This document shows, piece after piece, positions 10,883 through 25,072 of a stretch of 64,000 nt of DNA. The DNA lies in the NCBI GenBank assembly GCA_002989075.1, contig PSQN01000005.1, positions 2,059,241 through 2,123,240 on the forward strand, in the 5' to 3' direction. A program made the position numbers and the translations under genes. Position 1 is the first letter of the stretch, and every line of letters starts with the position of its first letter. Below the pieces are notes generated by a model that worked only from the letters and a program-made list of their open reading frames with translations, was not told the DNA's origin and made no database searches. This DNA is from Arthonia radiata. Taxonomy: Eukaryota > Ascomycota > Arthoniomycetes > Arthoniales > Arthoniaceae.

Positions 10883-13800
10883 TTAAATATAATCTACTAT
10901 CTTTATTATATCTTTCTTTTATTATTTTATATAAAGTAATAATCTTATTAAAAATCTACTTGCTTATATCTATATTTAGTTAGAAAAAGAGTAATATTAC
11001 TTACTATTATTTTATATATTATTTAGTACTAGTTTTCTATAGTACTAAGTTATAGTACTAAGCTTTACTTTTAATTTAAAGCTTTTAAGTCTGAGTTATA
11101 AGCTTAATAGTAAGGTTTTATATTATTTTTATTTAATTTTATATTCTTTTATATACTTTTATATATACTTTTACTAATTAATTACCTTTATAGATAGTAG
11201 TAATCTATATAAATAAGCTTCTTTATTTCTAAATTAGTATTTATAGATAGAAGCTTTATTGTTAGTATCTAATAGTAGCTATAAAATAAGGCTTTTACTC
11301 TTTTAAACTTTCTCTTTTTTTTTTAATATTATTATACTCTTTTACTTAGCTTATAAGCCTTTCTTTCTTAATAAATCTTTACTTTGTTTCTTAAATAATA
11401 AGTTTATAGCTAATATAGTACTAAATTATCTTTAATTTACTTTTATAATCTTTACTATATTGAATTTTAATCTTATTAATAAACTTACTACTAGAGTAAG
11501 CTCTTTTAAAGTATTAACTTACTACTTGATTTATAATATTAAAAACTCTAAAGCTACTATTAATTTTAAAGCTTTACTATATAACATTTATAAGAAGAAA
11601 GCTTTTAAAGTCTCTTTTTTAATTTTTAAATTATCTATAGCTTTACTTATACTATACTCTTCTAAGCTAAATAGTATATTTCTAACTTTTATAACTTCTT
11701 ATAAGTCTACTATCTTTAACTTCTTTATTTTAGTTTAATTATTAGTATTTTAGCTTATTAAAGTATTATATTAGTAAAAATAACTTTAATAATAATAACA
11801 TTACTAGTTCTCTCTTTTACTATAGCTTTATATATAAGTCTAAGTTATTTATAAAGTTTTACTAGTTTATTTTCTTAAATTCTATCTTTTATACTATATT
11901 TTTATTAATCTAGTTTTAGCTAGAGGCTTATATTTCAGTATACTATTACTATATAAAAGTTTTATTTAGTAATATAGCTATATATAGTAGTTCTTCTATA
12001 AAATTTAACTTTAAGTATTATAAGAACTAAACTTATAATTAGTCTAAAAAATAGTATACTAAGTATACTTACTATACTACTATTAAAAGGTTAAAAGATA
12101 AGTATAAAATAGTAAGTCTAATACTTCTTATCTTAAATACTAATTAACTCTATATTAATATATACTAGGTCTCTACTTAGTAGAGATATATCTATAACCT
12201 TCTTATATATATTAACTTCTTTTTAACCTTTAATAAGAAGGTTCAAAATAATAAAGAGTTCTTTTATAAAGACTATTTTACTCTACTTTATATCTTTTAT
12301 ATTTAGCTATAAGCTTAGTAGTATAGTTTAAATAACAAGTCTATTATTAAGACTAATACTAAGAACTTTAAGTATATTAAGTTACTATACTAAAGCTTTA
12401 ATTTTAATATAAGGTTATATAGCTTTTACCTATTTATAAATAAGACACTTTATAAGCTAGCTATAGGAAATTTAGTTAATTAGATTTAAGACTATATTAA
12501 TAGTAGTTATAGCTAAATTAAGTAGTATTATACTACTAATCTATACTAACTTTAGTACTAATTTAAAAAGTCTTTTTATAGTTTTTTATCTTCTATTTAA
12601 CTAGAATTTTAGTCTATATAAGTAGTTCTTATTAGAATAGTTTTATATTTTCTTCTTATATAAGTCTTATTTTAGCTTTTTTATAGCTTAAGCTTTATAA
12701 TTATATATAAGTAGTTTTAAAGTTTAATACTATACTAATTTTATATTTTAAACTATACTTAAAATATTCTATCTTCTATTTAGTATTATATTATAGGCTA
12801 ATTATATAGACTTATAGCTCTTTTTTATTTATATTATTTAGTTTATTTTAAATACTTATTTTTTAACTTAGTATCTTTATACTTTTTAAATGTCTTAAGT
12901 ATATTAGAATCTTTAAAATATGTCTATAACTCTATTATATTATTTATTTTTAAATATCTCTACTACTTAGTTTGATATTAATTTTTATTCTTAATTTTAA
13001 AGTAAATTATCTTAATAAGCTATTTCTTACTACTATTAATTTTAACTAGACTAAGTAGTTCTATACTAGATTAATAGTAATATAGCTTTAGTAAGAATAT
13101 ATAGAAAATAGAGTAAATATAATAAAAGTTTAGTAGTACTAGCTAGTAAGCTTATTTATCTACTTTCTTAAGAATTCTAAATAGTTCTAAGCTTTAATTA
13201 TAAGGCTTCTTTATTAGTCTCTTTATTTTAAGATTCTTTAATAATAGTAGTACTAAATTATCTACTATATAGTATAATTAAGAATTCTTTATAGAAGAGA
13301 ATAGAAGTTAGTATCTAGCTTCTATTTTACTTCTATTTAAATAGAAGTAGAAGTAAAAGTTAATATCTTAATAACAGAAGAGTTATCTTAATTCTTTTCT
13401 ACTTTTATTCTACTTTTACTTTTATTCTTAGTATTCTATTAGAATAGAAGTAAAATAGAAGTTATTTTTCTTAGTAAAGAATTATTATATTAGAAGTTTA
13501 AAGCTAGAAATTTTATTAAAAATTAATTAATTAGAGTTTTTAAGCCTAAATATATATATTTAAGAGTACTTAGAGACTAAAAACTATAGATATTTAACTA
13601 TAAAAAGATTATCTTAATTAATAACTTTTATTCTATTTATATAGAAGTACTAAAAATAGGATAAGAGTTAGAATTTTAACTTCTATTCTTCTTTTACTTC
13701 TAATAAAGTTATAATAACTTCTATTATAGAATAGAAGTTCTAATAATTAGCCCTTCTTTTACTTTAACTTCTATTTTACTTCTACTTTTAATAGAATTAT

Positions 13801-14825
13801 TATCTTCTATAGAAAGCCCTAATATTAGTATTTTAGTATATACTTAGTATTATACTATTTTATTTATAAATACTAAGCTTTCTTTAGCTAATACTTTATT
13901 TCTTATTAGTAAAGAAGATATTCTTTTATATACTTAACTACTATAGAGTATTTTAGTTTAAACTACCTTTTCTTTTAATAGAAGGTATTCTTAATAATAG
14001 AAAGATTATTTAGTCTAACTATATTATAGTACTAATCTAGTAGTAGTATACTATTTAGTATATTTACTATATAGCTAAATATAAATTTAATTAGTAATAT
14101 TTTTATTAATAAATAGATCTTTAAGTTATATACAAAAGTAGCTTTTTTAAATATTTATACTAATTATCTTAATTCTAAGAGATATAGATATATAGATAGT
14201 TTTTAAGCTTTTAGTTCTAGAACTTAGTCTAGCTATTAGTTTAAAAGTAAAATACTATACTTTATCTTTTATTTTATATCTAAATACTAGTAGAAAGTAC
14301 TCTAATATAAGCTAGTAAATATAGATTCTTTATTAGATAAGAGACTTCTTAGAAATTTTAATATTTTTATCTAATACTTATAAAGTACTTCTACTAGTTT
14401 TATAGTATCTATAGTTTTACTAACTAGAATATAGATAATAAACTTTAAAAAGTAATTAATAACTATAAGAATTAAATTAATAATATCTTTATTCTTTAAG
14501 TATACTATTAGTAGCTTAATAATAAAGTTTAAAAATAGATCTTTAAAGAGTTTAATTAGAACTAGTATTACTACTATTCTACTATATAGCTTATACTTTT
14601 TTATAACAGTATATTAATATATATTATATTTAGTAATAAAGTTTCTAACATATATTATTATATTCTTTTACGTATATTTATATTTTAGAATTTTTAGAGT
14701 TTTTTTAATTTTAAAGTAGCTAATAAGCTCATTATTATAATTTTAGCTTATAAGTTCTAGCTTTAGTCTATTCTAGTATTTAAATTTTACTATCTTAGTA
14801 TAATAATCTATAGCTATTAAATAAA
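10883..14825. mobile_element. Decayed retroelement interior, family unassigned
   Basis: This AT-rich sequence is dense in TAG and TAA in all frames. I could not read a diagnostic protein motif in it. A local patch at 13280-13800 contains repeated variants of an AGAAGTAAAATAGAAGT-like word, a low-complexity expansion. It is most likely RIP-mutated transposon interior, inferred from composition and from its position between LTRs. Confidence 0.5.
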
Positions 14826-15333
14826 TATTAGAAATTAACCAACTAGCTGGTTAGCCGGAACCCCTAGGGGCCCGGAGTATCGAATAGGTCCTACTAGCTA
14901 TCTTAGTCTAGAATAGAACAAGCCTTTTATCTAAAGAGTTGGGCCTAGTAGCCTAGATTTAGAACAAAAAGAAGCATTATACAACCTATTTTAAACAGCT
15001 AGCCTATAATTTAAAACAATATAAAATAAACTTAAAGACTAATAGTTTTAAATAGACAGAATTACTATCTTATATAGTAAGTTACAGATTATCTAACCTT
15101 TATTAAAAAAAATAGATATCTAGTAAGTTTTATACAGACCGCTAAACTTAAATATATAAGTTAAGATCTCTCTAAAGAATTTTAGCTAATAAAACAGACA
15201 ATATAATAATAGCTTCCCCTTGCTACTAAGTATTGTACCTATACTAAGCCTAAGTATTGTATTAGTCTTAAGCTAGTCTTGTCTTTCTACTCTTTATAGT
15301 AGTATTCTTCTTCTTCCCTGTACCTTTTTAATA
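14826..15333 (+). repeat. LTR, Copia family 1 (copy B, inverted)
   Basis: This is a full-length copy of the family 1 LTR in plus orientation, opposite to the other four. It starts TATTAGAAATTAACC (the expected TG mutated to TA) and ends CCTTTTTAATA (the expected CA mutated to TA). Flanks are ATAAA and ATAAC, a near-matching target duplication (4 of 5), so it is probably a solo LTR from an independent insertion. Confidence 0.78.
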
Positions 15334-17016
15334 ATAACTATTTTATATACTTTAATAACTTAGAGTTTAAGTTAGACTCTATTAAAGTATTTAAGTTAAT
15401 TTAACTTATATAGTACTTTTTTATACTAACTTAATAGTAGTCTACCATTATTTTATTACTATAATAACTTTTAGTTTTAGCTAATAATTTTAACTCTAAT
15501 ACTTTCTACTTTATAAAGGGTATTTTCTTATTAAACTTTTAAAATTAAGGTTATAAGACCTTAAAAAGTATTATTATAAGCTATTTTAAGAGTAGTAGCT
15601 ATAACTATCTTAACTTATAATATAAGAGCTACTTAAAAAGGCTCTATATTAGTAAAGAAAGATAAATATATTTCTTACTTTTAAGTATTTTATATAAGAT
15701 TTATATTTAACTTTAATTTACCTTCAATTTAGACTATAGTTATATTTAAAGTTTATTGTTAGTAGCTAAACTACTAATAGCATTTAAATTAATCTTTAAG
15801 TAATATAATTAAAAAAGTAATTACATTATTTTTTAGACTAAAGAACTTTTTTTTAATACTAGATAAAGTAGTATCTCTTCTAAGCTTTTACTATAGACTT
15901 AGTAATATCTTATTAGTATTATTTTTCTTTACTTTATATAAATTCTTATAATTTAAATAGTATAATAGTATATTTACTAGATTTTTATTATTTATATAGT
16001 ATAGTATTTTAAAGTTAAATACTAATAGATCTTTTATTTAGTATATTTAATAGTAAAATAATACTTTTATTATTATAAAATACTATAAATTATTATAGTC
16101 TATTATAATCTTTATTAAGTACTATATATTAATAAAATAATAGTATTAGTACTTAAAGCTAGTTTATATTACTATAAGCTCTTTATTATAGATATTATAT
16201 CTTAATTTAATATCTATAAACTTTTTTAAGAAGAATATTACTAAATATAAATATATATCTATCTTATTATTAATACTAGTCTAAATAGTATTTACTACTA
16301 CTAAAATAGATAAATCTAAGTTAACATTTAATAGTAATATTAATTAGCTATTTTCTTATAGTTAGAGTAAGATATCTACTATTATAAAGTCTAATATATT
16401 AGTTATTAAGATAACTAGTAGTACTAAATTAAAGTATATTAGTATAGATATATTTATAAAGACTTATCTTTAGCGCTTTAAAAGCTTTTTATTAGACTTT
16501 ACTTTAATTAAACTTAATATCTTTTATTGATGTATTTATAAATACTATAATATAGCTAAATTTATATATAAATTACTAGTGAAAGTTTATAAATTTTAAG
16601 AAGAATAGAATTTACTTTACTATAGTAGAAACTAACTAGTTAGCTATAGTTTATATTCTTGCTAAGTTTATTTTAATATTATTAACTTTTATAGTAGACT
16701 TTAAAAAAAAAACCTTAATAGTATAAAATTAATATCTAAATAGCTTTATAAAATTCTTCTAATATAGCTTTTGTAGCTTTTCTTTCTTTTAAAGAAAATT
16801 AAGATATTATTTATATAAATAATATATAAAGTATCAATAAGATTATCTATAGCTTTATAAATATATAATTAAAATATAGTAAAAGTATTTATTAGTTTAA
16901 AAGATATAACTAAATACTTATAGTATCTATATTAGATATAAAATACTATCTTTTACTTATTTTCTTTATAAATATAAATATAGTAATAAGTATTTTAAAA
17001 ATTAAGCTTTATAAAT
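15334..17016. mobile_element. Decayed retroelement interior
   Basis: This AT-rich, stop-dense sequence lies between two LTR copies of opposite orientation. No protein motif was recognised. Judged from composition and context it is transposon remnant. Confidence 0.45.
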
Positions 17017-17523
17017 TGTTAAAAAGGTGCAGGAAAGAAGAAGAATACTACTATAAAGAGTAGAAAGATAAGACTAGCTTAAGACTAGTACAATACTTAA
17101 GCTTAATACAGATACAATACTTAGTAGTAAGGAGAAGCTGTTGTTATATTGTCTGTCTTGTTAGCTAAAATTCTCTAGAGAGATTTTAGCTTATATATCT
17201 AAGTTTAGTAGCTTATATAAGACTTACTAGATATCTATTCTTTTAATAGAGGCTAGATAACTTATAACTTACTGTATAAGATAGTAATTCTATCTATCTA
17301 AAACTATTAGTCTCTAAGTTTATTCTATATTGTCTTAGACCACAGGCCAGCTGTCTAGAATAGATTGTATAATGCTTCTTTTTGTTCTAGACTTAGACTA
17401 CTAGGCCCGACCCTTTAGGTAAAAGGCTTGTTCTATTCTAGACCAAGATAGCTAGTAGAACCTGTTCAATACTCTAGGCCCCTAGGGGTTCCAGCTAACC
17501 AGCTAGTTAGTTAATTTCCAACA
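17017..17523 (-). repeat. LTR, Copia family 1 (copy C)
   Basis: This full-length family 1 LTR is in minus orientation: TGTTAAAAAGGTGCAGG at its left end, TTAATTTCCAACA at its right end. Both termini are intact. The flanking pentamers (TAAAT and ATTTA) do not match, so it may be one LTR of a disrupted element or a recombinant. Confidence 0.82.
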
Positions 17524-20017
17524 ATTTATACTTATATATAGTTAGCTATAGACAAAATACTACAGTAAACTTCTCTTATAAAAAATATCTAAATATTAAA
17601 GTATAGTAGTACTTATCTATATAAGTTCTTTATTACACTCTTTATTCTTACTACTAAAAATAGCTTATAAAGTATTTATTCTATAAAACGACTTTTATTT
17701 AAAGTGCTTATACTTAGTAAAGAGAAGTTTCTTAGTTCTCTAATCTACTTTTAAGTTATATTGTTGTAACTAAGATATACCTAGTATAGCGTAGTACTAG
17801 TTAATATCTATAATATTATAAGTAATTTCTTCTTAATAGTTCTTAATAGGTATATTTATTAATAAAGTTTTATAGTCGACTCTTTCCTTTGTCTCTTAAA
17901 ATTTAGATAGTATATAAAGTAATTTCTTCTTTTATATTTATATTTAGTATTATTTAATATAGCGTATTAAAATAAAGTTGCCTATTACGCTTAAATCGAT
18001 TATAATTTTAATGTTTCTATTGTTTATTGTTACTTAAGTATATAGATATATTTTATAAACAGCCGAGCTTGCGTAAAGCTAAGCTTTTGAAGAGTTTAAC
18101 TGTTAAATAGGTCGGTACTACTATCCTTAAAGTAGTCGATCTAGTCTTTTTTCTATTTATTATATACGTTCTAGAGTATTTTAAGTATTAAAATCTATTA
18201 TTAATTAATTTACTATAAGAATTTCTGTATTAAATATTTTAATACTACTTTTATTATAATGTTTAGTTTATTATTTATAATCTTTAGTTTAATTATACAG
18301 CTATCGCTAGTTAAAATTTATTGTATTTATAGGTTATATTTTGTTAGTTAAAGATATTAGTACTAACTATATAATTCTAGACCTCTAATAAGATAGTTTA
18401 TTAGTTATTATAGACATAAGTAAATAAATTTCTAAATATTGTTAATATCTTTATTAGCGCTTAACTTTCCCTTATAAAAAGCTATCTAATAAAGTTTCTA
18501 TATTTTTTCTTTTTAACGGATTAAGGTTTATTCTTTTTAGTTAATATTGTTCTTAAGCAAGAATTTATACTATTAAAATCTATATTTTTATCTTTAAGTC
18601 GTTGTCTTACTTATAACGTATTATATATACTATCTTGCTTAGCTTCTACGGTCTGTTTTTTCTTAAATTCTCCTTAAGTTTCTAAATAAGATAACCTAAG
18701 CTGTCCTCGAATAAGATCTAGTTCTTGTATTAAATCTTGTTTTAGAGATATTAGTCTCTTCAGCTACTATCTTAATTCTTGCTTGTTAGATTTGTAAATT
18801 ATATAATTGTTATTATAGTACGTAGTTTAAGATAGTGTTTTATATAGTGTAACGGCTTTTAATGTCTATTATCTTAGAATAGTACGGTTAATATTGTTCT
18901 AGTTCTATAGGTTTTATTGCTTCTATTTTAGTTAACGTTCTTTTGTTTTCTCCTATAACTTATTGTCGATGTTCTAATTTGTATATAACTTAAATAGATT
19001 TAATTTTAATAGGAGTTCTAAGTCTTAAAGCGTGTTATAAGATTTCGCTAAGTTAGTTATATTAAACTGCTATCGTAGCGAGCAGAGTTTCTAAGATCGA
19101 TTATTGTTGTATTTGCTTCGTTTAGTACTGTTAAACTGTTATTTCTTAAAATATTATTTCTTAACTTAATGCTCTAGTTTTCTGTAATATAAGCATAGCT
19201 TGTTTCTTATTCTATATTCTTTTTTCTAGTTGTTTAGTTTCTCTCGAAGCTTTATAAAATTTAACTCTATTAGATCGTTTCAGTCTTATTGTAAGTTTGC
19301 TCGATTCTTTGTTTTATAGAATCTGTTAGTAGGGTTACCCTTCTTTTTTATTTATCTTTTAAAGTTACTGTTATCGATCTTCTTTACTCGTTATATAAAA
19401 TTATTGAGATTATTAAACTTCTCTCTATAAATATAGATTATTTTCTTAATATAATTCTTAAGTTCTTTATAAAAGGTTTTAATAAAGGGTTTCTTGTTCT
19501 ATTCTATTTAATTAGTATACTGTATAAATTTAGCAGTATACCTACTTACTAGTTCTATTTACTTAAGATTCTAAAGCTTTTTAGTAGCGACGCGTTTAGC
19601 GTTGGTCTAACTAAAGATTTCTTAAAGCTTTTTTTAAAAGAAGATAAAGCTAATAAAGAATTTATTAGTATTCTTGTATCTACTTTTTATTAAAATAAAT
19701 AAAAAGTTGTTGAAGTAGTACTTAATTTACTTATAAGTATCTTTATCTATATAAAAGGTAGTAAATAGAACTATAGTAATATTGTTTAAAAACTAGTCTT
19801 TATAAGTTTTAAAGTATATAGCTAGGCGTATTTAAAATAAAGTAACTTTAAAATATTTACTTAAGAAACTCTTTTTTATCTTAATATTAATATTTAATAT
19901 TTTAGTTGTACTAGCTATTCTATTAGCTAATCTATTTGTAGCATTGCAGCTCTTAAGTACTAAAGCAGTAAATATAATTAATCTACTTTTTCTACTTTTA
20001 TAGCGAGTCTATTAAAG
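17524..20017 (-). mobile_element. Retroelement interior, probable gag region
   Basis: This stretch is less AT-rich than its surroundings and keeps many CG dinucleotides, suggesting a younger insertion or weaker mutation. Minus-strand frames read Lys/Glu/Gln-rich sequence resembling the coiled N-terminal part of retroelement gag proteins, but every frame has stops and no zinc knuckle or protease motif was found. The assignment to gag is inference. Confidence 0.35.
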
Positions 20018-20466
20018 TATAACGCCGATCGCTAGAAAAACTAAACTAAAGCTTACTTACTTTATATACTTATTAATCTTAATAGTAGGTATTTTATATA
20101 CTAGAGACTAAAAGATAGAAGAGATAAAATAGATTATTAAAGGTAAGAGAAGCTTAACTAAGTAGATAGAAGGTAAAATATATTATTTAAATATAGTTAA
20201 GGAACTTATATTTAAATATTAAGTTAATAAACTAAAGTTTATTTTAAAGTCGGCTATTAGTCTAGCTATATAGTTTAAAGTATATAGATACATTTTTCTG
20301 TATTTAACGGTTCTAATATTTTCTTTATCGCTCTGTTAGAATTCTATTGCGATATAGCAATGTCGCTAACGTTGCTATATTAGGGTTGTTGGGTATCCTA
20401 TATAGTGCTCTAATAAGGCTGGCTGTGCTTAGCCTTGTACTAGCCGAATGTAGTAAGATCGTAATA
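20018..20466 (-). repeat. LTR, family 2 (copy 2, inverted)
   Basis: This is the reverse-complement relative of the LTR at 10433-10882, sharing among others AAGGCTGGCTGTGCTTAGCC and the GCGATATAGCAA segment. Ends read TATAACGCCGATCGCT and AAGATCGTAATA. Flanking pentamers TAAAG and ATTTT differ, so no target duplication supports a solo insertion; it may be one end of a larger disrupted element. Confidence 0.75.
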
Positions 20467-23400
20467 ATTTTAGACTATAAAGTATATAAGTAAAAAGCTA
20501 CTTTATTCTAGGCTCTAGTAGTAATATCCTTTTAAAAGGCTTTATCTAGATTTTAATACTATTAAAGAGATAGAAATTTAGAAATATAGTAACTATATTT
20601 ATTTAATTATACTTAAGTTCTAATGTAGCGACTAGAGTAATAAAAATATAAAATATATTAGTCTTTACTACTACTGTAAAGGTCTTATTAAAGCTATCTT
20701 TATTTTATAGAAATCTCTTTACTACTATATATACTTTATAATATACTACTATACTATATTTATTAGTCTTTAAGTTAAATATCTATTTAGTAGTAAGGAT
20801 TCTTACTCTCTTTAGTAAATATCTTTAGTAATAAGTCTTATTAACTTCTTATAATCTAATCTTCTTAGATATTACTTTACTCTAACTATCTAAATCTAAC
20901 TTTATAGCTTTCTTATATAATTTAAAGGTCTATAGCTAATTTAAATTAGTAGCTATAGTAGTAAAGACTTTAATAAACTAGTACTTTATAAAAGTCTTAA
21001 GAGTATAAGCTATATTAAAAAAGAATCTAAGTAGTGTACAAAATATAGATAAAAAACTAAATAGTAAGTTAAAATAAGTTAAATTAAAGAGTTATAGATA
21101 TAAATTTAGTTTATTTCTATAGTACTATATTATAAAAAATAGTAAGATATTACTATTCTTATTACTATTACTAAAGTATTATCTCTTAGAGCTATTAAAA
21201 GCTACTAGTAAAGATATAGATAGTATATTAGAATTAGCTACTAGTATTGGTAATTTAATCTTATTTAGTATACTAAACTAACTTTAAAGCTTATTAAGAG
21301 CTTTTTTACGCTTTTTACTTAGAATCTTATTAATAAGCTTTAACTAAGTCTTTACCTCTTTAATCTCTTTTAAATTAAGATATATATATATTTAATCTTT
21401 AGTATTAGTATTATTGTTATTTCTAACTAAAACGCTACTATTGAATTTAAAATCTAGACTAAGTAAACAATACTTAGTAATATTATTAATATATAGTTAA
21501 CTAAATATTAAATTATTAGAATTTAGATGTAGTACTAGAGATACTATATTATTATCTTTAATATTAAGATCCTTAGAATTACTAGTCTACTTAAGAATAT
21601 TTATAATTAATTTAAAAAATAACTTATTAAATTTAATATAAGAGAATTTAATTATCTTTTTATAGATTAAACTAAGTATATAGTAAGTAGTTCTTCTACT
21701 ATTTATAGTATATTCTACTATTTTACTAATATAGATATATAAGTTAAACTTTTTTAGTATACGTTTAGTAATAGAAATAGTAATATATACTATACATCTA
21801 TATACTTATAAATAGAATACGTCTAGTAGTATATACTTTTTATTTAAAGCCTTATTAATAGCTTAAAAAGGTACTATACTATTAAATACAACTATTGATA
21901 TATAGTTTAGAATATATACTATAGCTATATATACCTTATTTTAATACTCTTATAGAACTTTACTACTAATAAGTATTAACTATATTATATTATAAATAAG
22001 CTTATTAGTTTACTTTATAACGCTATACTTATTTAGAGTATAAAATAGTAAATATTAAACTTATATCTTCTTATTTATAGTATAATATCTTAATAGAAGA
22101 AACTTATTACTATTATTAATCTTAATACCTTTAATCTTTTAATTTAATTACTTATTAACTAATATTTTAAATTATTTAAAGGTATCTAAAACCGTTTTAT
22201 TTAACTTACTACTAAACTTGTAAATATACTATATATAGTAATAATTATTAGTTATATTTAGGCTAGTGTTACTATTATTTATAGTCGCTCTTAGTATAAT
22301 TAGCCCTACTAAATTAACATAAAGAAGATTAAGAAAATTAATATGTTTTTACTAAGAAATATTACTATCTAAGTAAATAGTCTTATCTTAAAAGTAAGTA
22401 CTATAGTAATACTCTAGTTTAATAATCTAATTGAAAATACTAGTAATCTACTTTACTGTCTTTTAGATATAGTTATAAAAAGTATAACTAAAGCGCATAT
22501 ACTATATCTTAAAGAATATACTTAAAATAGGAGTATTATTAATAATATCTAGTATTTAGTAATAACTAGTATTAATAAGGCTAATAAGCTTCTAATCTAT
22601 TCTAGTATATATAATCTTATACTTACTTAAATATATACTAAAGCTATATTTAGCTAGCTTATAACTAAATACTAAATTAATAAATAAGCTAGATAGATAG
22701 AGTACTTCAAAAAGCTTTACCTATACTTTACTACTATTTAAGTAGCAAACTCTTAAAGAGACGTTACTATATATTATAGCTATAGTAACACCTTTAGTAG
22801 TATATATAGTTATTTAGTATAATTCTAAATTACTAAATATATTAAAAATATTATATATATAGTTAGAAGCTTCTAAATTTACTAGCTAACCTATATATTA
22901 CTAAGTAGCTAAGCTAGTAGTAAGGAGTATAGTAAATATCTTACTAATAAAAGTAGTATATAATTTATCTAGTCTAGTAAATAGTTAGATATTTAGTTTA
23001 GTAGTTATATAGATAGTAGTATAAATATCTATACAGATACCTTTATAGATAGTTATATAAGTACTATCTTATACTTTATTAACTATATTAATATAGATTA
23101 TAATTATCTCTATATTACTACTATAATAGCTATTCTTCTTAAAAATATTCTTCTTACTTAAATCTATATACTTAAACTTACTAATCTTTTTAAAAAGCTT
23201 CTAACTATTTCGAGTATCTTTAGAATAATTATAGAAGTATTTTTCTTTAGTATAGTTAAAACTCTAGTATAAATTATATTTCTTATATTTTTTACTATTA
23301 CTACCTTTATTAAAGCTACTATTACTACTACTATCGCTAAATTTCTTCTTTTTATTCTTCTTAGTGTTAGTAATAAAGCTTATTATATTTACTAAATATA

Positions 23401-24564
23401 CTTTCTTTAATTCAATAATTTAAAATTCTTTAATTACCTTTTTAAATAAGTTATAAATATTAATTAATATAAAACTATTTAAGATATTATATTAGCTACG
23501 TTTAGTAGTAATCTACTATTAATATTCTTTTATATTACTAATATTATTTAGAAATATTATAACCTTTATCTTATTACTAAAAATCTTAAACTTATCTTTC
23601 TTTTTTAAACTATTAATTTTATTTATAATTATTTTAAATTTAATATAATATTACTTTATATCTTTATAAGACTTTAGTAATAGTATTAGTAACTATTGAA
23701 TAGTATTATATATTTCTATATAGTCTATCTTTATATATCTTTTAAAGTAATTTTACTTTATCTTTATATAATTAAATTTATTATTATTAAAGTTTATCTT
23801 AATAAAATTACTAAGATTATTCAAAATATAAAAAGATATCTTTATTTTAAGCTTATTTTACTTATAGCGCTTCTATTTCTTTTCTTTCTATATAGTAGTA
23901 TTATTAGCGTTAATAGAATCTAAAAGATAAGTCTTCTATATACTATTATTAATATTAAAAATAAAGTTCTAAAGATTTAACATTTTTAATAGATTTTTAA
24001 TAATTTACTACTATTACTAGTAGTTTTTAAAGCTCTTAAGAATCTTAAACTTAATATCTTACTTTTATCTATTATAGTATTTAAATACTATATAGAATTT
24101 AAAGTTTACTAAATAACTTAGTAACTAATACTTATTTAAATTTAATAAAACTTATAATAATATAATTTCTAAGATTAGATATATTTAACACACTTAAGCT
24201 ATAAGGAATTAAACTATATTATAGTAGTTATCTTAATACCTTTTATATTAATATACTATAACGCTTAGTATAAAAATAGTTACTAATTACTTATAAGTTT
24301 AATACTATTAATAGTATTTAATCTTAGTTAAATTTTATTAGAATGAGTATAAATAAATTATATAATTATAATAAAGCCTTAAATATATAATCTAGACTTA
24401 TAACTAGTTAAAAGATAAAGTTAAAATAATAATAATTAGTATTAGTAGTAAACTAGAAATACTAGAATTATTCTATAAATAAAACCTAGATACTAAGCCT
24501 TTTCGACTCTAGATATTATAGTAGTATAGCTACGCTAAAGCGTACTATAGCTAGTATATAAAAG
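20467..24564 (-). mobile_element. Second Copia-like element remnant, gag side
   Basis: This is AT-rich interior sequence. Near 23200-23290 the minus strand reads KYNLY, a stop, then SFNYTKEKYFYNY. That is what a retroelement zinc knuckle of the C-x2-C-x-x-x-x-H type followed by a CFxxHPE-like tail becomes when Cys and His codons are changed by G-to-A and C-to-T. Upstream in that frame lies a Lys/Ser-rich linker typical of the end of gag. No LTR pair could be assigned to it. Confidence 0.45.
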
Positions 24565-25072
24565 TGTTTAATTGGTATAGGAAAGAAGAAGAATACTACT
24601 ATAAAGAGTAGAAAGACGAGACCAGCTTAAGACTAGTATAATACTTAGGCTTAGTACAGGTATAATACTTAGTAACAAGGAAAAGCTATTGTTATATTGT
24701 CTGTCTTATTAGCTAGAATTCTCTAAAGAGATTCTAACTTATATATTTAAGTTTAGCGGTCTATATAGAATTTACTAAATATCTGTTCTTTTTAATAGAG
24801 GCTAAATAACCTATAACTTACCGTATAAGACAATAATTTTGTTTATCTAAAACTATTAGTCTCTAAGTCTATTTTATATTGTCTTAAACTATAGGCTAGC
24901 CGTTTAAAATAACTTATATAATACTTCTTTCTATTCTAAGCTCGGGCTACTAGGCCCAACCCTTTAAATAGAAGGCTTATTCTATTTTAAACCGAGACAG
25001 ACGGTAAAACCTATTCGATACTCTAGGCCTCTAAGAGTTCCGGCTAACTAGCTAGTTAGTTAATTTCTAACA
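24565..25072 (-). repeat. 3' LTR of the Copia element (family 1 copy D)
   Basis: It reads TGTTTAATTGG to TTAATTTCTAACA on the plus strand, with intact TG and CA termini. It pairs with 29989-30495 in length and orientation. Differences between the two LTRs are mostly C/T and G/A, as expected from RIP, so they cannot be used directly for dating. Confidence 0.88.

Noticed and set aside
11460-11738. Open frame of 92 codons in the AT block
   Set aside because: It begins with TTG, lies in RIP-type AT-rich sequence, and its Leu/Ile/Lys/Tyr composition is what random AT-rich DNA gives. No motif.
10433-20466. Inverted family 2 LTRs as ends of a single large inverted-repeat transposon
   Set aside because: Each LTR has TG...CA structure and the left copy has its own target duplication TTAAA, so it is a solo LTR and not a terminal inverted repeat of one element.
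23696-23923. Open frame of 75 codons resembling a membrane protein
   Set aside because: Apparent hydrophobicity comes from AT-rich codons (Ile, Leu, Phe, Tyr); TTG start; inside decayed retroelement.
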